A DNA stretch of 38,067 nt from contig NZ_POQQ01000063.1 of NCBI RefSeq assembly GCF_002964575.1, forward strand, positions 1 through 38,067. Reading direction: 5' to 3'. This document shows positions 1-7,578 of the stretch, one piece after another. This DNA is from Streptococcus suis. GTDB lineage: Bacteria > Bacillota > Bacilli > Lactobacillales > Streptococcaceae. The notes below the pieces were generated by a model. That model was not told where the DNA came from, searched no databases, and saw only the letters and a program-made list of their open reading frames with translations. Positions within the stretch are counted from its first letter, which is position 1. Every line of letters starts with the position of its first letter. Both the position numbers and the translations under genes were made by a program.

Positions 1-70
1 TATACTGTTTATACATTTTCATGCCTTTCTAGTTGTTTTGTGGTTATTATAATTATAAAGCATGAAATGG

Positions 71-108
71 AAAACGAGCAACTCCTAATTGGAATTGCTC
101 GTTTTTTT
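71..108 (+). terminator. intrinsic terminator of an upstream gene outside the window
   Basis: Arms AAACGAGCAA (72-81) and TTGCTCGTTT (95-104) form a stem followed by a run of T residues to 108. It would end transcription of a plus-strand gene lying left of the window. By streptococcal synteny that gene could be pepF, but this cannot be seen here. Confidence 0.85.
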
Positions 109-383
109 ATATGCGAGAAGCTAGTTTTTGCCCAGCCTCATTTGAACTCGCCTTGCCTGATTGAAACAGTCTGGGGGATACGAATAGTCCGGTGGACTAT
201 TCGTACCTGAGCTTGAAAACAAAAAAGCGAAGTACATCAGCTAGTCACCTAGAAATAAGAAAGCATTGAGTTATGCCTACGGCTGTTGACACAAACTTCG
301 TTTGTTTCATCTCCAACCTTCAAAGGCTCCCCGAACCTTTGAAGCTAGTACTAAAAGTAAACTAAAAGACTATTGAGAAGAAA
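109..383. repeat. hairpin-rich intergenic region, possibly a degenerate BOX-like mosaic
   Basis: No convincing gene is seen in this stretch. It holds a perfect 12-bp palindrome with a 3-base loop (TACGAATAGTCC at 179-190, partner at 194-205), a 6-bp hairpin ACAAAC/GTTTGT (291-305) and a 9-bp hairpin CTTCAAAGG/CCTTTGAAG (318-344) followed by CTAGTAC. The order of the last two hairpins and the trailing CTAGT resembles the inner part of the BOX-like repeat near 21100, although the arm sequences differ. The terminal BOX sequences are absent, so the relationship is an inference. Confidence 0.5.
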
Positions 384-397
384 TTGTTGGCGACTTA

Positions 398-406
398 TGC
401 TATAAT
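398..406 (+). promoter_or_regulatory. extended -10 promoter of the O-methyltransferase gene, giving a leaderless mRNA
   Basis: TGCTATAAT is a perfect extended -10 element, with the hexamer at 401-406. The ATG that fits the protein family lies at 414, seven bases after the hexamer, where transcription would start. No Shine-Dalgarno sequence fits between them. The transcript is therefore predicted to begin at or within a base or so of the initiation codon. Confidence 0.7.
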
Positions 407-413
407 GGACCCT

Positions 414-1133
414 ATGGTTGAATCATATTCTAAAAACGCAAACCACAATATGCGCCGTCCTGTTGTCAAGGAAGAAATTGTGGACTTTATGCGAACACGT
501 CAGGCGCAACATACAGGTTTTCTCAAGGAATTAGAGGACTTTGCCCGTCAGGAAAATATTCCCATTATTCCGCATGAAACAGTGGCCTATTTCCGCCTGC
601 TCATGCAGACCCTGCAGCCCGCTCGTATTTTGGAAATCGGTACTGCCATTGGCTTCTCAGCTCTGTTGATGGCTGAAAATAGTCCCCAGTCGCAGATTAC
701 CACCATTGACCGCAATGAAGAGATGATTGGCTTTGCCAAGGAAAATTTTGCCAAGTTCGATAGTCGGAAGCAAATTGAATTGCTCGAAGGCGAGGCGATG
801 GATTTACTGCCAAGCCTGCCTGATGATAGCTATGACTTTGTTTTCATAGATTCTGCCAAGTCTAAGTACATCGTATTTTTGCCAGAGGTCTTGAAAAAGG
901 TCAAGGTCGGTGGCTTGATTGTCTTGGATGATATTTTCCAAGGTGGAGATGTCGCCAAAGACATCATGGAAGTTCGTCGTGGCCAGCGGACCATCTATCG
1001 TGGCTTGCAACGCTTGTTTGATGCGACCCTAGATAATCCTGATTTAACAGCCAGTTTGATTTCTATGAGCGATGGCCTGCTCATGTTGCGAAAAAATGTG
1101 GCCAATGTTGACCTAAAGCTTGAAGAAAATTAA
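414..1133 (+). CDS. SAM-dependent O-methyltransferase (family 3, caffeoyl-CoA OMT-like)
   Basis: The 239-residue protein has a Rossmann methyltransferase fold. SAM-binding motif I reads ILEIGTAIGFSALLMA, followed by an acidic strand end (ITTIDRN), and a FVFIDSAKSKY motif typical of the metal-dependent O-methyltransferase_3 family. The natural substrate of these bacterial enzymes is generally unknown. The ATG at 414 is chosen because the family begins MVESYSKNANHN; an upstream in-frame TTG at 384 overlaps the promoter. In streptococci this gene usually follows pepF and precedes prsA, and prsA does follow here after 62 bases. The lack of a leader and ribosome site is the unusual feature. Confidence 0.85.
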   Translation: MVESYSKNANHNMRRPVVKEEIVDFMRTRQAQHTGFLKELEDFARQENIPIIPHETVAYFRLLMQTLQPARILEIGTAIGFSALLMAENSPQSQITTIDRNEEMIGFAKENFAKFDSRKQIELLEGEAMDLLPSLPDDSYDFVFIDSAKSKYIVFLPEVLKKVKVGGLIVLDDIFQGGDVAKDIMEVRRGQRTIYRGLQRLFDATLDNPDLTASLISMSDGLLMLRKNVANVDLKLEEN

Positions 1134-1151
1134 GCCCTTTTTAAGAATTTA

Positions 1152-1160
1152 TGGTATAAT
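1152..1160 (+). promoter_or_regulatory. extended -10 promoter of prsA
   Basis: TGGTATAAT, with the hexamer TATAAT at 1155-1160, lies 35 bases before the prsA start, and AAAGGAG follows at a normal distance from the ATG. No good -35 is seen, as is usual for extended -10 promoters. Read-through from the methyltransferase gene is also possible because no terminator separates them. Confidence 0.65.
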
Positions 1161-1195
1161 GAGAGGGTTAATGAAGAAAAGGAGAAATTTTCTAA

Positions 1196-2188
1196 ATGAT
1201 GAAATCTAAAAAAATTCTTACAGGTGCAGTGACGCTCCTTGCGGCAGTGACACTTGCCGCGTGCTCAAGTTCAGCAGATAAAGATATTATTACTATGAAA
1301 GGTAATACAATCTCTGTTTCTGAATTCTATGAAAAAGTGAAGACAAATGCAAGTGCTCAACAAGTCTTGCTTTCAATGGTTATTGGCCATGTATTTGAAG
1401 AGCAGTTTGGAGATAAGGTTTCTGATAAAGAAGTTAATGAAGCTTATGACCAAATGGCTGCTCAATATGGAGATTCATTTGCAACAGCACTTGCTTCGGC
1501 AGGTTTGACAACTGATGACTACAAGGAGCAAATTCGTACAAACAAATTGGTTGAATACGCTGTTAAGCAAGCTGCGGAAAAAGAGTTGACAGATGAAAAC
1601 TACAAAGCTGCCTACGATGCTTATACGCCAGAAGTGACTGCCCGTATCATCAAACTAGATGATGAAGCAAAAGCTACGGAAGTATTGGCAGCTGCTCAGG
1701 CTGAAGGTGCTGACTTCGCTCAGTTGGCTAAGGATAATTCAACAGATACTGCAACCAAGGAAAATGGTGGAGAAATCAAGTTTGATTCTACCTCAACAAC
1801 CGTTCCATTGGAGCTTCAATCAGCAATCTTTGCTTTGAATCCTGGTCAGGTTGGTGCCTCTGTTGTTGTGGTGACAGATCAGGCTGCCTTTGCACCTAGT
1901 TATTATGTTATTAAATTAGAAGCAAAAACTGAAAAATCAGCTAATTGGGAAGATTATAAGGATAAGCTTAAGGAAATCATTTTAGCTCAAAAACAAAGTG
2001 ATAAAACCTTTGTAGCAACTGTCTTGAAAGAAGCTCTTTCAAAAGCTAATGTTAAGATTAAAGATCCAGCCTTCCAGAACCTTCTTTCACAGTATGTGAC
2101 AACAGAAGATAGCAGCTCGTCAACGACAGAAAGCACAACAAGCGAAAGCTCATCAACTACAGAGTCATCAAGCTCTTCAGGTCAATAA
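1196..2188 (+). CDS. prsA: PrsA foldase lipoprotein (parvulin-type peptidyl-prolyl isomerase)
   Basis: PrsA is an extracytoplasmic chaperone/isomerase that helps exported proteins fold at the outer face of the membrane. The 330-residue protein starts with a lipoprotein signal peptide with lipobox LAAC, so Cys23 would be lipid-modified. An N-terminal helical chaperone region follows. The central rotamase region (about residues 145-245) includes the DFAQLAKDNSTD and NGGEIKF segments typical of parvulins. The C-terminal ~30 residues are a low-complexity Ser/Thr tail, probably disordered. Start codons at 1196 and 1199 are adjacent, both behind AAGGAG. Streptococcal PrsA often lacks some catalytic parvulin residues, so isomerase activity is not assured. 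Confidence 0.93.
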   Translation: MMKSKKILTGAVTLLAAVTLAACSSSADKDIITMKGNTISVSEFYEKVKTNASAQQVLLSMVIGHVFEEQFGDKVSDKEVNEAYDQMAAQYGDSFATALASAGLTTDDYKEQIRTNKLVEYAVKQAAEKELTDENYKAAYDAYTPEVTARIIKLDDEAKATEVLAAAQAEGADFAQLAKDNSTDTATKENGGEIKFDSTSTTVPLELQSAIFALNPGQVGASVVVVTDQAAFAPSYYVIKLEAKTEKSANWEDYKDKLKEIILAQKQSDKTFVATVLKEALSKANVKIKDPAFQNLLSQYVTTEDSSSSTTESTTSESSSTTESSSSSGQ

Positions 2189-2198
2189 GGACCGAACC

Positions 2199-2379
2199 TA
2201 TTAAGAATAAATACTCGATCCCTTAGTCCAGAAAATTGGCGGTTGCTGCGAGCCATCTAAGCCGAGTATCTTGCTACTTAATAGAATAAAACAATTGAAT
2301 ATAAAAATGAGAATGACAAGTCATTGAATGAAGGTGGTACCGCGGTTTTTCGCCCTTCGTTTGGTTTCTTGTCATTTTT
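2199..2379 (+). promoter_or_regulatory. T-box riboswitch with alanine (GCU) specifier
   Basis: The conserved T-box core AAGGTGGTACCGCG spans 2331-2344. Stem I is visible as two perfect 7-bp helices, TATTAAG/CTTAATA (2199-2205 with 2277-2283) and ATACTCG/CGAGTAT (2211-2217 with 2263-2269). The internal loop between them carries GCT followed by A at 2273-2276, the expected specifier position, reading tRNA-Ala. The apical part contains GGTTGCTGCGAG (2241-2252). The terminator form uses ATGACAAG (2313-2320) with CTTGTCAT (2368-2375) and a T-run. The leader begins only ~10 bases after the prsA stop, and no clear own promoter is seen. It would release transcription of the downstream genes when uncharged tRNA-Ala accumulates. 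Confidence 0.92.
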
Positions 2380-2391
2380 TTGGAGGAAATC

Positions 2392-2877
2392 ATGAAGCAA
2401 TTTCAGGTCAAACAACGTTTTATTTTGGGCGGTGAAAAATTTGATATTCATGATAGTCATGGACAGCTTGCTTATCAGGTAGAGGGCACCTTCTCTGAAA
2501 TTCCCAAGCGGTTTACGGTGACCAATGCCAGAGGTGGGGAAGTTTGTCGGATTACAAAGAAATTTTTGACCTTCCTACCCCAATTTACCATTGATATGGC
2601 GGATGGACATTCTTTCTACTTGCAAAAGGAATTTACCTTTTTCAAGGACCGCTATAGCGTGGAAAATCTAGGCTTGATCCTAGAAGGCAATATCTGGGAT
2701 TTGGATTTTCGACTGAAAAAAACTGATGGTCAGCTAGTAGCTGAAATCTCCAAAGAACTCTTTCATCTGACTTCTCGTTACTCGGTAACGGTTTTAGAGG
2801 ATGACTATGCAGACTTGGTCATTTCTCTAGTGGTCGCAATCGACTATGTCGAAATGATGGAAGATGCATCGACTTAA
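2392..2877 (+). CDS. LURP-one-related / tubby C-terminal-like protein
   Basis: The 162-residue protein resembles the bacterial LURP-one family, whose fold is a beta-barrel around a helix like the tubby C-terminal domain. Visible family-like features are the opening FQVKQRFILGGEKFDIHDSHG, alternating beta-rich segments with FLTFLPQFTI and FFKDRYSVENLG, and a C-terminal hydrophobic helix (LVISLVVAIDYVEMM). The molecular function is not known. The ATG at 2392 is preceded by TGGAGG; a TTG 12 bases upstream is rejected because it overlaps this site. The gene is first behind the alanine T-box and before alaS, so it appears to be induced by alanine starvation together with, or instead of, alaS. Confidence 0.8.
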   Translation: MKQFQVKQRFILGGEKFDIHDSHGQLAYQVEGTFSEIPKRFTVTNARGGEVCRITKKFLTFLPQFTIDMADGHSFYLQKEFTFFKDRYSVENLGLILEGNIWDLDFRLKKTDGQLVAEISKELFHLTSRYSVTVLEDDYADLVISLVVAIDYVEMMEDAST

Positions 2878-3159
2878 CCCTAACATAAAATTTTTAAAAA
2901 ATGGTTTAGTTGGCTAGCTTGCTAAATTGAACCTGTCTAATAAAAAACGAAAGGAAAGGGCATCGAGTTTAATCTGAACTCGGGCTAGGTCCGTTCGCTT
3001 TAATTATCATTATATGAAAGGAAATGTTTAATTTAACTGTTTCGTTAAATTGAACCCGCCCGGAAGGCTCGGAAAAAAGATAAACTGCCTAGGAAATCAG
3101 GATTTCCTGTCAGTTTCCTATTTTTCAGTCGCCTTCTAATCGGGCTTGGTATCTTAATT
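2878..3159 (+). promoter_or_regulatory. highly structured spacer/leader before alaS
   Basis: No gene is seen here. Four consecutive hairpins can be drawn: A, 2903-2933, arms related to GGTTTAG.../...TTGAACC with a 6-base loop; B, 2964-2982, CGAGTT/AACTCG; C, 3026-3055, a 12-bp stem GTTTAATTTAAC/GTTAAATTGAAC with a 6-base loop; D, an outer stem GCCCGGAAGGC (3058-3068) with GCCTTC and CGGGC (3131-3145), enclosing AAACTG/CAGTTT and AGGAAAT/ATTTCCT (3082-3116), which is followed by CCTATTTTT. A and C look like diverged copies of one hairpin. The inner part of D resembles a terminator only 44 bases before alaS. The Shine-Dalgarno for alaS is poor. Confidence 0.65.
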
Positions 3160-5778
3160 ATGAAAAATCTATCATCAGCACAAATCCGCCAGATGTGGTT
3201 GGATTTCTGGAAATCAAAAGGCCACTCTGTTGAGCCTTCAGCAAACCTTGTACCTGTCAACGATCCGACACTTCTTTGGATCAACTCAGGTGTGGCAACT
3301 CTTAAGAAATACTTTGATGGGTCAGTCATTCCTGAAAATCCACGGATTACCAACGCTCAAAAGTCAATCCGTACCAACGACATCGAGAACGTCGGTAAGA
3401 CAGCCCGCCACCACACCATGTTTGAAATGCTTGGGAACTTCTCTATCGGAGATTATTTCCGTGATGAAGCGATTGAGTGGGGCTTTGAGCTTTTGACTAG
3501 TCCAGAATGGTTTGCCTTTCCAAAAGACAAGCTCTATATGACCTACTATCCAGACGATGTGGATTCTTACAACCGATGGATTGCTCTTGGTGTTGAGCCA
3601 AGCCATCTCATTCCGCTTGAGGATAACTTCTGGGAAATTGGTGCCGGTCCTTCTGGTCCAGATACGGAAATCTTCTTTGACCGTGGCACAGATTTTGACC
3701 CTGAAAACATCGGTATTCGTTTGCTAGAAGAAGACATTGAAAACGACCGTTATATCGAGATTTGGAACATCGTATTGTCACAATTCAACGCTGACCCAGC
3801 AGTTCCGCGTTCAGAGTACAAGGAATTGCCAAACAAAAACATCGATACGGGTGCAGGTTTGGAGCGTTTAGCAGCTATTTTCCAAGGGGCTAAGACCAAC
3901 TTTGAAACCGACCTTTTCTTGCCAATCATTCGTGAAGTAGAAAAGATTTCGGGTAAAACTTATGACCAAGATGGCGACAACATGAGCTTCAAGGTCATCG
4001 CAGATCACATCCGTGCTTTGTCGTTTGCTATCGGTGACGGTGCCCTTCCAGGAAATGAAGGTCGTGGTTATGTACTTCGTCGTCTTCTCCGTCGTGCTGT
4101 CATGCACGGTCGCCGTTTGGGTATCACCGAGCCATTCTTGTACAAGTTGGTGGAAACGGTTGGCGCTATTATGGAAAGCTACTACCCAGAAGTGCTTGAA
4201 AAACGTGACTTTATCGAGAAAATCGTTAAACGTGAGGAAGAAACCTTTGCTCGCACCATTGACGCTGGTAGCGGTCACCTGGATGATCTTTTGGCTGACT
4301 TGAAAGCAGCTGGCAAGGACACTCTTGAAGGTAAGGATATCTTCAAACTCTACGATACCTATGGTTTCCCTGTGGAATTGACCGAGGAATTGGCTGAAGA
4401 TGCTGGCTATAAGATTGACCATGAGGGCTTCAAGGCTGCCATGAAAGAACAGCAGGACCGTGCCCGTGCAGCCGTTGTCAAGGGCGGTTCAATGGGTATG
4501 CAAAATGAAACCCTGGCAGGTATTACCGAAAGCTCAACCTTTGTCTATGGACAAAATAGCCTAGATGCCAAATTGGCAGTGATTATCGCGGACAATGAGC
4601 GAACAGAAGCTGTGTCAGAAGGTCAAGCCCTTCTTGTCTTTGACCAAACACCATTCTACGCTGAAATGGGTGGCCAGGTTGCCGATCGTGGTGTGATTAA
4701 AAATGCTTCAGGTGATGTCCTTGCAACAGTTGTGGATGTGCAGAAAGCACCGAATGGTCAGCCATTGCACACCGTAGAACTCTCTGCCAGCATTTCACTA
4801 GGTCAAACCTACACACTTGAAATCGACACAAACCGTCGTCGTGGCGTTGAGAAAAACCACACGGCAACTCACTTGCTCCATGCTGCCCTTCACCATGTCA
4901 TCGGCGAGCATGCAACCCAGGCTGGTTCCTTGAACGAGGAAGGCTTCCTCCGCTTTGACTTCACACACTTTGAAGCGGTGACTGCTGATGAACTTCGTCG
5001 TATTGAAAATGAAGTCAATGAAAAAATCTGGGAAGCCTTGGATATTGTCACAGTTGAAACGGATGTTGATACGGCTAAAGAAATGGGTGCTATGGCCCTC
5101 TTTGGTGAGAAGTATGGCAAAGTGGTCCGTGTGGTTACAATCGGTGACTATTCTATCGAGCTTTGTGGTGGTACCCACGTTGGCAATACTGCTGAAATCG
5201 GTCTTTTCAAGATTGTCAAAGAAGAGGGAATCGGTTCAGGAACTCGCCGTATTTTAGCGGTGACAGGCAAGGAAGCTTTCCTAGCTCTTCGTGACCGCGA
5301 AGATGCTCTCAAAGCTGTTGCGCAGACTCTTAAAGTGCCACAAATCGACCAAGTGCCGACAAAAGTGGAGGCACTGGCTGCGGAGCTCCGCGATTTGCAA
5401 AAAGAAAACGCTAGTCTGAAAGAAAAAGCAGCGGCAGCAGCTGCTGGTGATGTCTTTAAAGACGTTAAAGAGGCAAACGGTGTCCGCTACATTGCTAGCC
5501 AAGTTCAAGTTTCAGACGCAGGTGCCCTCCGTACCTTCGCTGACAACTGGAAGCAGAAAGACTACTCTGATGTCTTGGTGTTGGTTGCGGCCATCGGCGA
5601 CAAGGTCAATGTCCTTGTGGCAAGCAAGTCAGCTGATGTACATGCAGGAAACCTCATCAAAGTCCTTGCGCCAATCGTAGCAGGTCGTGGTGGTGGTAAG
5701 CCAGATATGGCCATGGCAGGTGGTAGTGATGCCTCTGCTATCCAAAACCTCTTGAATAGTGTGGCGGAAAACTTGTAA
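3160..5778 (+). CDS. alaS: alanyl-tRNA synthetase
   Basis: The enzyme charges tRNA-Ala with alanine and edits mischarged Ser/Gly. The 872-residue protein matches the family length. The N-terminal class II catalytic core includes [36 protein letters not shown]. The editing domain carries the zinc-site residues H567-x3-H571 (HTATH) and C669-x3-H673 (CGGTH). The C-Ala domain closes with a glycine-rich [14 protein letters not shown] segment. The start at 3160 gives the usual [17 protein letters not shown] opening. A good ribosome site is not visible, and the gene follows a structured spacer. An alanine T-box lies ~780 bases upstream, before the preceding gene, so alaS expression probably depends partly on that leader. 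A terminator follows directly. Confidence 0.98.
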   Translation: MKNLSSAQIRQMWLDFWKSKGHSVEPSANLVPVNDPTLLWINSGVATLKKYFDGSVIPENPRITNAQKSIRTNDIENVGKTARHHTMFEMLGNFSIGDYFRDEAIEWGFELLTSPEWFAFPKDKLYMTYYPDDVDSYNRWIALGVEPSHLIPLEDNFWEIGAGPSGPDTEIFFDRGTDFDPENIGIRLLEEDIENDRYIEIWNIVLSQFNADPAVPRSEYKELPNKNIDTGAGLERLAAIFQGAKTNFETDLFLPIIREVEKISGKTYDQDGDNMSFKVIADHIRALSFAIGDGALPGNEGRGYVLRRLLRRAVMHGRRLGITEPFLYKLVETVGAIMESYYPEVLEKRDFIEKIVKREEETFARTIDAGSGHLDDLLADLKAAGKDTLEGKDIFKLYDTYGFPVELTEELAEDAGYKIDHEGFKAAMKEQQDRARAAVVKGGSMGMQNETLAGITESSTFVYGQNSLDAKLAVIIADNERTEAVSEGQALLVFDQTPFYAEMGGQVADRGVIKNASGDVLATVVDVQKAPNGQPLHTVELSASISLGQTYTLEIDTNRRRGVEKNHTATHLLHAALHHVIGEHATQAGSLNEEGFLRFDFTHFEAVTADELRRIENEVNEKIWEALDIVTVETDVDTAKEMGAMALFGEKYGKVVRVVTIGDYSIELCGGTHVGNTAEIGLFKIVKEEGIGSGTRRILAVTGKEAFLALRDREDALKAVAQTLKVPQIDQVPTKVEALAAELRDLQKENASLKEKAAAAAAGDVFKDVKEANGVRYIASQVQVSDAGALRTFADNWKQKDYSDVLVLVAAIGDKVNVLVASKSADVHAGNLIKVLAPIVAGRGGGKPDMAMAGGSDASAIQNLLNSVAENL

Positions 5779-5789
5779 TATAACAAATG

Positions 5790-5824
5790 AACTCTTTTAT
5801 CCTTTGGATGAAGGAGTTTTTTGT
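5790..5824 (+). terminator. intrinsic terminator after alaS
   Basis: A near-continuous 13-bp stem runs from AACTC (5790-5794) through ATCC/GGAT to GAGTT (5814-5818), followed by a T-run. It separates alaS from the small-membrane-protein array. Confidence 0.85.
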
Positions 5825-5839
5825 ATGGCATTCTAGTCA

Positions 5840-5925
5840 TTTTGACAACATTCATAAACTTTTTGACAAAAATTATTATTTTTTTGACAAAGATACTTGT
5901 CAAAAAGAAAAAGAAGTGTTACAAT
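5840..5925 (+). promoter_or_regulatory. strong sigma-A promoter with phased direct repeats and a palindromic operator
   Basis: The -35 TTGTCA (5897-5902) and -10 TACAAT (5920-5925) are spaced by exactly 17 bases. TTTTGACAA occurs three times, at 5840-5848, 5861-5869 and 5882-5890, with 12-base spacers and therefore a 21-base period. The third copy pairs with an inverted copy TTGTCAAAA at 5897-5905, which overlaps the -35. A protein bound at the palindrome would block RNA polymerase. The XRE regulator encoded downstream is the likeliest ligand (inference). LytTR-type regulators also use 9-bp repeats with 12-bp spacing. Confidence 0.8.
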
Positions 5926-5988
5926 GATATCAAGATAAAAGATGAAAACGAATTCATCAGGTAAATAAACAGAAAGCAGGAAGCAAAT

Positions 5989-6192
5989 ATGAAAAAGATA
6001 AACAATAGTGACATTACACGTTTTGTACAAGTACTGGCAATCATCTATCTAGTTTTTGTCCTGCTGGCTGACATCATGAAGTGGCAGTAGTTGGATAAAA
6101 CCCATGTCGTTCTTGCCATTTGTACTATCGCAGTGACAGATGAGCGCTTGAGGAAGCTAGCTGGCAGAAAAGAGTCAAAGGAAAAAGATTAA
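5989..6192 (+). pseudogene. small membrane protein gene interrupted by an amber stop
   Basis: The ATG at 5989 opens a frame reading MKKINNSDITRFVQVLAI..., which stops at TAG (6088-6090) after 33 codons, then stays open in the same frame to TAA at 6190-6192. The continuation is plausible coding sequence ending in the charged tail RKESKEKD. The combined 67-codon frame resembles the next gene (6222-6443) in layout: a short polar N-terminus, R-x-V-x-V-L and Y-L motifs, a hydrophobic middle and a Lys/Glu-rich tail. It is the first gene after the strong promoter. It may be a pseudogene through a single substitution, or a truly short 33-residue peptide. GCAGGAAG upstream is a modest ribosome site. 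Confidence 0.6.
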
Positions 6193-6221
6193 AATTAGTC
6201 GAGAGTAAGTGGTGGAAAGTT

Positions 6222-6443
6222 ATGAAAAACAATAGCAATAAAAAGGGTATTTTGATTACAGGAACAAGCGTTGTGCGAGGAGTGAAGGTTCTAGTTGCAC
6301 TATATTTGATTTATAGTTTAGTTAAAAACATTGTATTTGGTCGGGAGATAGATACTATGATACTCTTGATGATGACGAGTTCTCTCCTTCTTTTAGAAGT
6401 CACTCTCAGCGAGGAAAAGAAGAAAAATGAGCAAGACAATTAA
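6222..6443 (+). CDS. small membrane protein of unknown function
   Basis: The 73-residue protein has two hydrophobic segments (about residues 18-36 and 44-60), a basic N-terminus and a charged C-terminal tail EEKKKNEQDN, so it is probably a two-span membrane protein. GGTGGAAAG precedes the ATG. Its end overlaps the next gene by 17 bases, suggesting coupled translation. It resembles the interrupted ORF just upstream and may be its paralogue. No known family is recognised. Confidence 0.7.
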   Translation: MKNNSNKKGILITGTSVVRGVKVLVALYLIYSLVKNIVFGREIDTMILLMMTSSLLLLEVTLSEEKKKNEQDN

Positions 6444-6618
6444 AAATGGAATGAAAGTAGTCCTATTGTTTTTCGCGCTCTTCTTGATAAATATTTTGGT
6501 GTTTAAAGTTCTAGCATTGCTGGGATTTGACCTTAGTTTGAACGAAGAGAGTTATTTAATTCCACCATTGATGGCGACACTTTTGCTCTATTTAAAACAT
6601 GTTAATCCCAAGAAATAG
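6427..6618 (+). CDS. small hydrophobic protein of unknown function
   Basis: The 63-residue protein has a basic start (MSKTIKNGMK), a long hydrophobic helix (VVLLFFALFLINILVFKVLALLGF) and a second short hydrophobic stretch before a basic end. It is probably an integral membrane peptide. It starts inside the previous gene in another frame, with AAGAAGAAAA as ribosome site. The tight overlap supports one operon. No family is recognised. Confidence 0.6.
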   Translation: MSKTIKNGMKVVLLFFALFLINILVFKVLALLGFDLSLNEESYLIPPLMATLLLYLKHVNPKK

Positions 6619-6651
6619 TGACAAAAGCTAGGAAAAGATAGGAGAAACTTT

Positions 6652-6756
6652 ATGAAACGATACATTTCAGCAGATATGGCAGCGATTATGATTACAGGAG
6701 CCTGTATTGTCGGCTTACTGATTGGAGTTGCTCTAGGACTATATAGTTCAGTATAG
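6652..6756 (+). CDS. 34-residue membrane peptide
   Basis: ATG at 6652 follows a good GGAGAAA ribosome site and encodes MKRYISADMAAIMITGACIV and a further 14 residues, ending LYSSV before TAG. One transmembrane helix with a glycine pattern (GACIVGLLIGVALGL) fills most of it. The ribosome site and the position within a same-strand operon argue for a real gene despite its size. No family is recognised. Confidence 0.55.
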   Translation: MKRYISADMAAIMITGACIVGLLIGVALGLYSSV

Positions 6757-6783
6757 CTTGTAGGAAAATGAAGGAGTAGAAAA

Positions 6784-7350
6784 ATGGAAGTGAAAAAGAA
6801 ATTATATGAAGTCAATATCATGGAAAATAAGAAGTTTGTGTGGGGATTGAATATTCTTTCCGTGGCACTCATTCTTCCATTTGCCTTCGTATTTGGAATG
6901 ATAGCCAGTTGGTTGATAGCTAACGGTTCGCAATACTCGGAACTAGCCGTGTCGGAGGTATGGTTGCTTATCCCACTCTATATTCTGTTAATAGTTGTGC
7001 ATGAGGCTATCCACGGCATCTTCTTCAAGATTTTTCGTCCTGAAAATCCTGTTAAGTTTGGGTTTAAATGGAAATCGGGCATGGCCTATGCTACCAGTCC
7101 AGGTTCCCTCTACAATCGGATGCAAATGCTGGTGATTTCCCTAGCACCCTTTGTTGTGATTAGTTTGGTCTTGACTATGGTAGCAGGTTTTGGGATGATG
7201 AATATTATTCTTTACTTCATGCTGGCAACCATGCACGCAGCCTCTTGTGCAGGTGATTTCTACTATACCTATCTTTTATTGGTTAAGTTTGCCAAGGGAA
7301 ATATAGCTGTCGAAGACACAGAAACAGGCTTGATTATCTACCAAGCCTAG
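6784..7350 (+). CDS. DUF3267 family membrane protein with HExxH (putative zinc metalloprotease)
   Basis: The 188-residue protein has about four membrane segments and the motif HEAIH at residues 73-77, within VVHEAIHGIFFKIF. A downstream MATMHAASCAGDFYY segment could supply a further ligand. This matches the DUF3267 family, proposed to be membrane metalloproteases related to site-2 or M50-like enzymes; the substrate is unknown. The start at 6784 follows AAGGAGTAG. It sits between small membrane ORFs and the XRE regulator, 12 bases before the latter, so the two are probably co-expressed. Confidence 0.75.
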   Translation: MEVKKKLYEVNIMENKKFVWGLNILSVALILPFAFVFGMIASWLIANGSQYSELAVSEVWLLIPLYILLIVVHEAIHGIFFKIFRPENPVKFGFKWKSGMAYATSPGSLYNRMQMLVISLAPFVVISLVLTMVAGFGMMNIILYFMLATMHAASCAGDFYYTYLLLVKFAKGNIAVEDTETGLIIYQA

Positions 7351-7362
7351 AAAGGAAACATC

Positions 7363-7578
7363 ATGGAATATGTCTTAAAAAATCGGCTCAAGGAGTTGCG
7401 GGCACGGGATAGCCTCAACCAGACTGAGTTGGCAAAATTAGCAGAAGTATCACGGCAGACCATTAGCTTGATTGAGCGGGGAGAATACACACCCTCGGTG
7501 GTCATTGCCATGCGAATTGCACAGATTTTTAATGAAAATGTGGAGAATGTTTTTCAATTAGTGGAGGTAGAAGAATGA
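7363..7578 (+). CDS. XRE-family helix-turn-helix transcriptional regulator
   Basis: The 71-residue protein is almost entirely a Cro/C1-type DNA-binding domain. It opens LKNRLKELRARDSLNQTELA, has the recognition-helix region VSRQTISLIERGEYTPS, and ends with a VENVFQLVEVEE tail typical of the short 'YozG-like' regulators. It lacks an effector domain, so control probably comes through partner proteins or levels. AGAAAGGAAA precedes the ATG, and its stop overlaps the next start as ATGA. Such regulators are often paired with DUF3169-type membrane proteins, as here. The palindrome at the operon promoter is its likely target (inference). Confidence 0.9.
   Translation: MEYVLKNRLKELRARDSLNQTELAKLAEVSRQTISLIERGEYTPSVVIAMRIAQIFNENVENVFQLVEVEE

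Noticed and set aside
33..70. Promoter with TATAAT at 48-53
   Set aside because: No -35 at suitable spacing, and a terminator follows at once.
3868..4422. Long minus-strand frame inside alaS, and similar shadow frames in smc, nrdE, ptsI and glgP
   Set aside because: They lack ribosome sites and family features and lie opposite clearly real genes.
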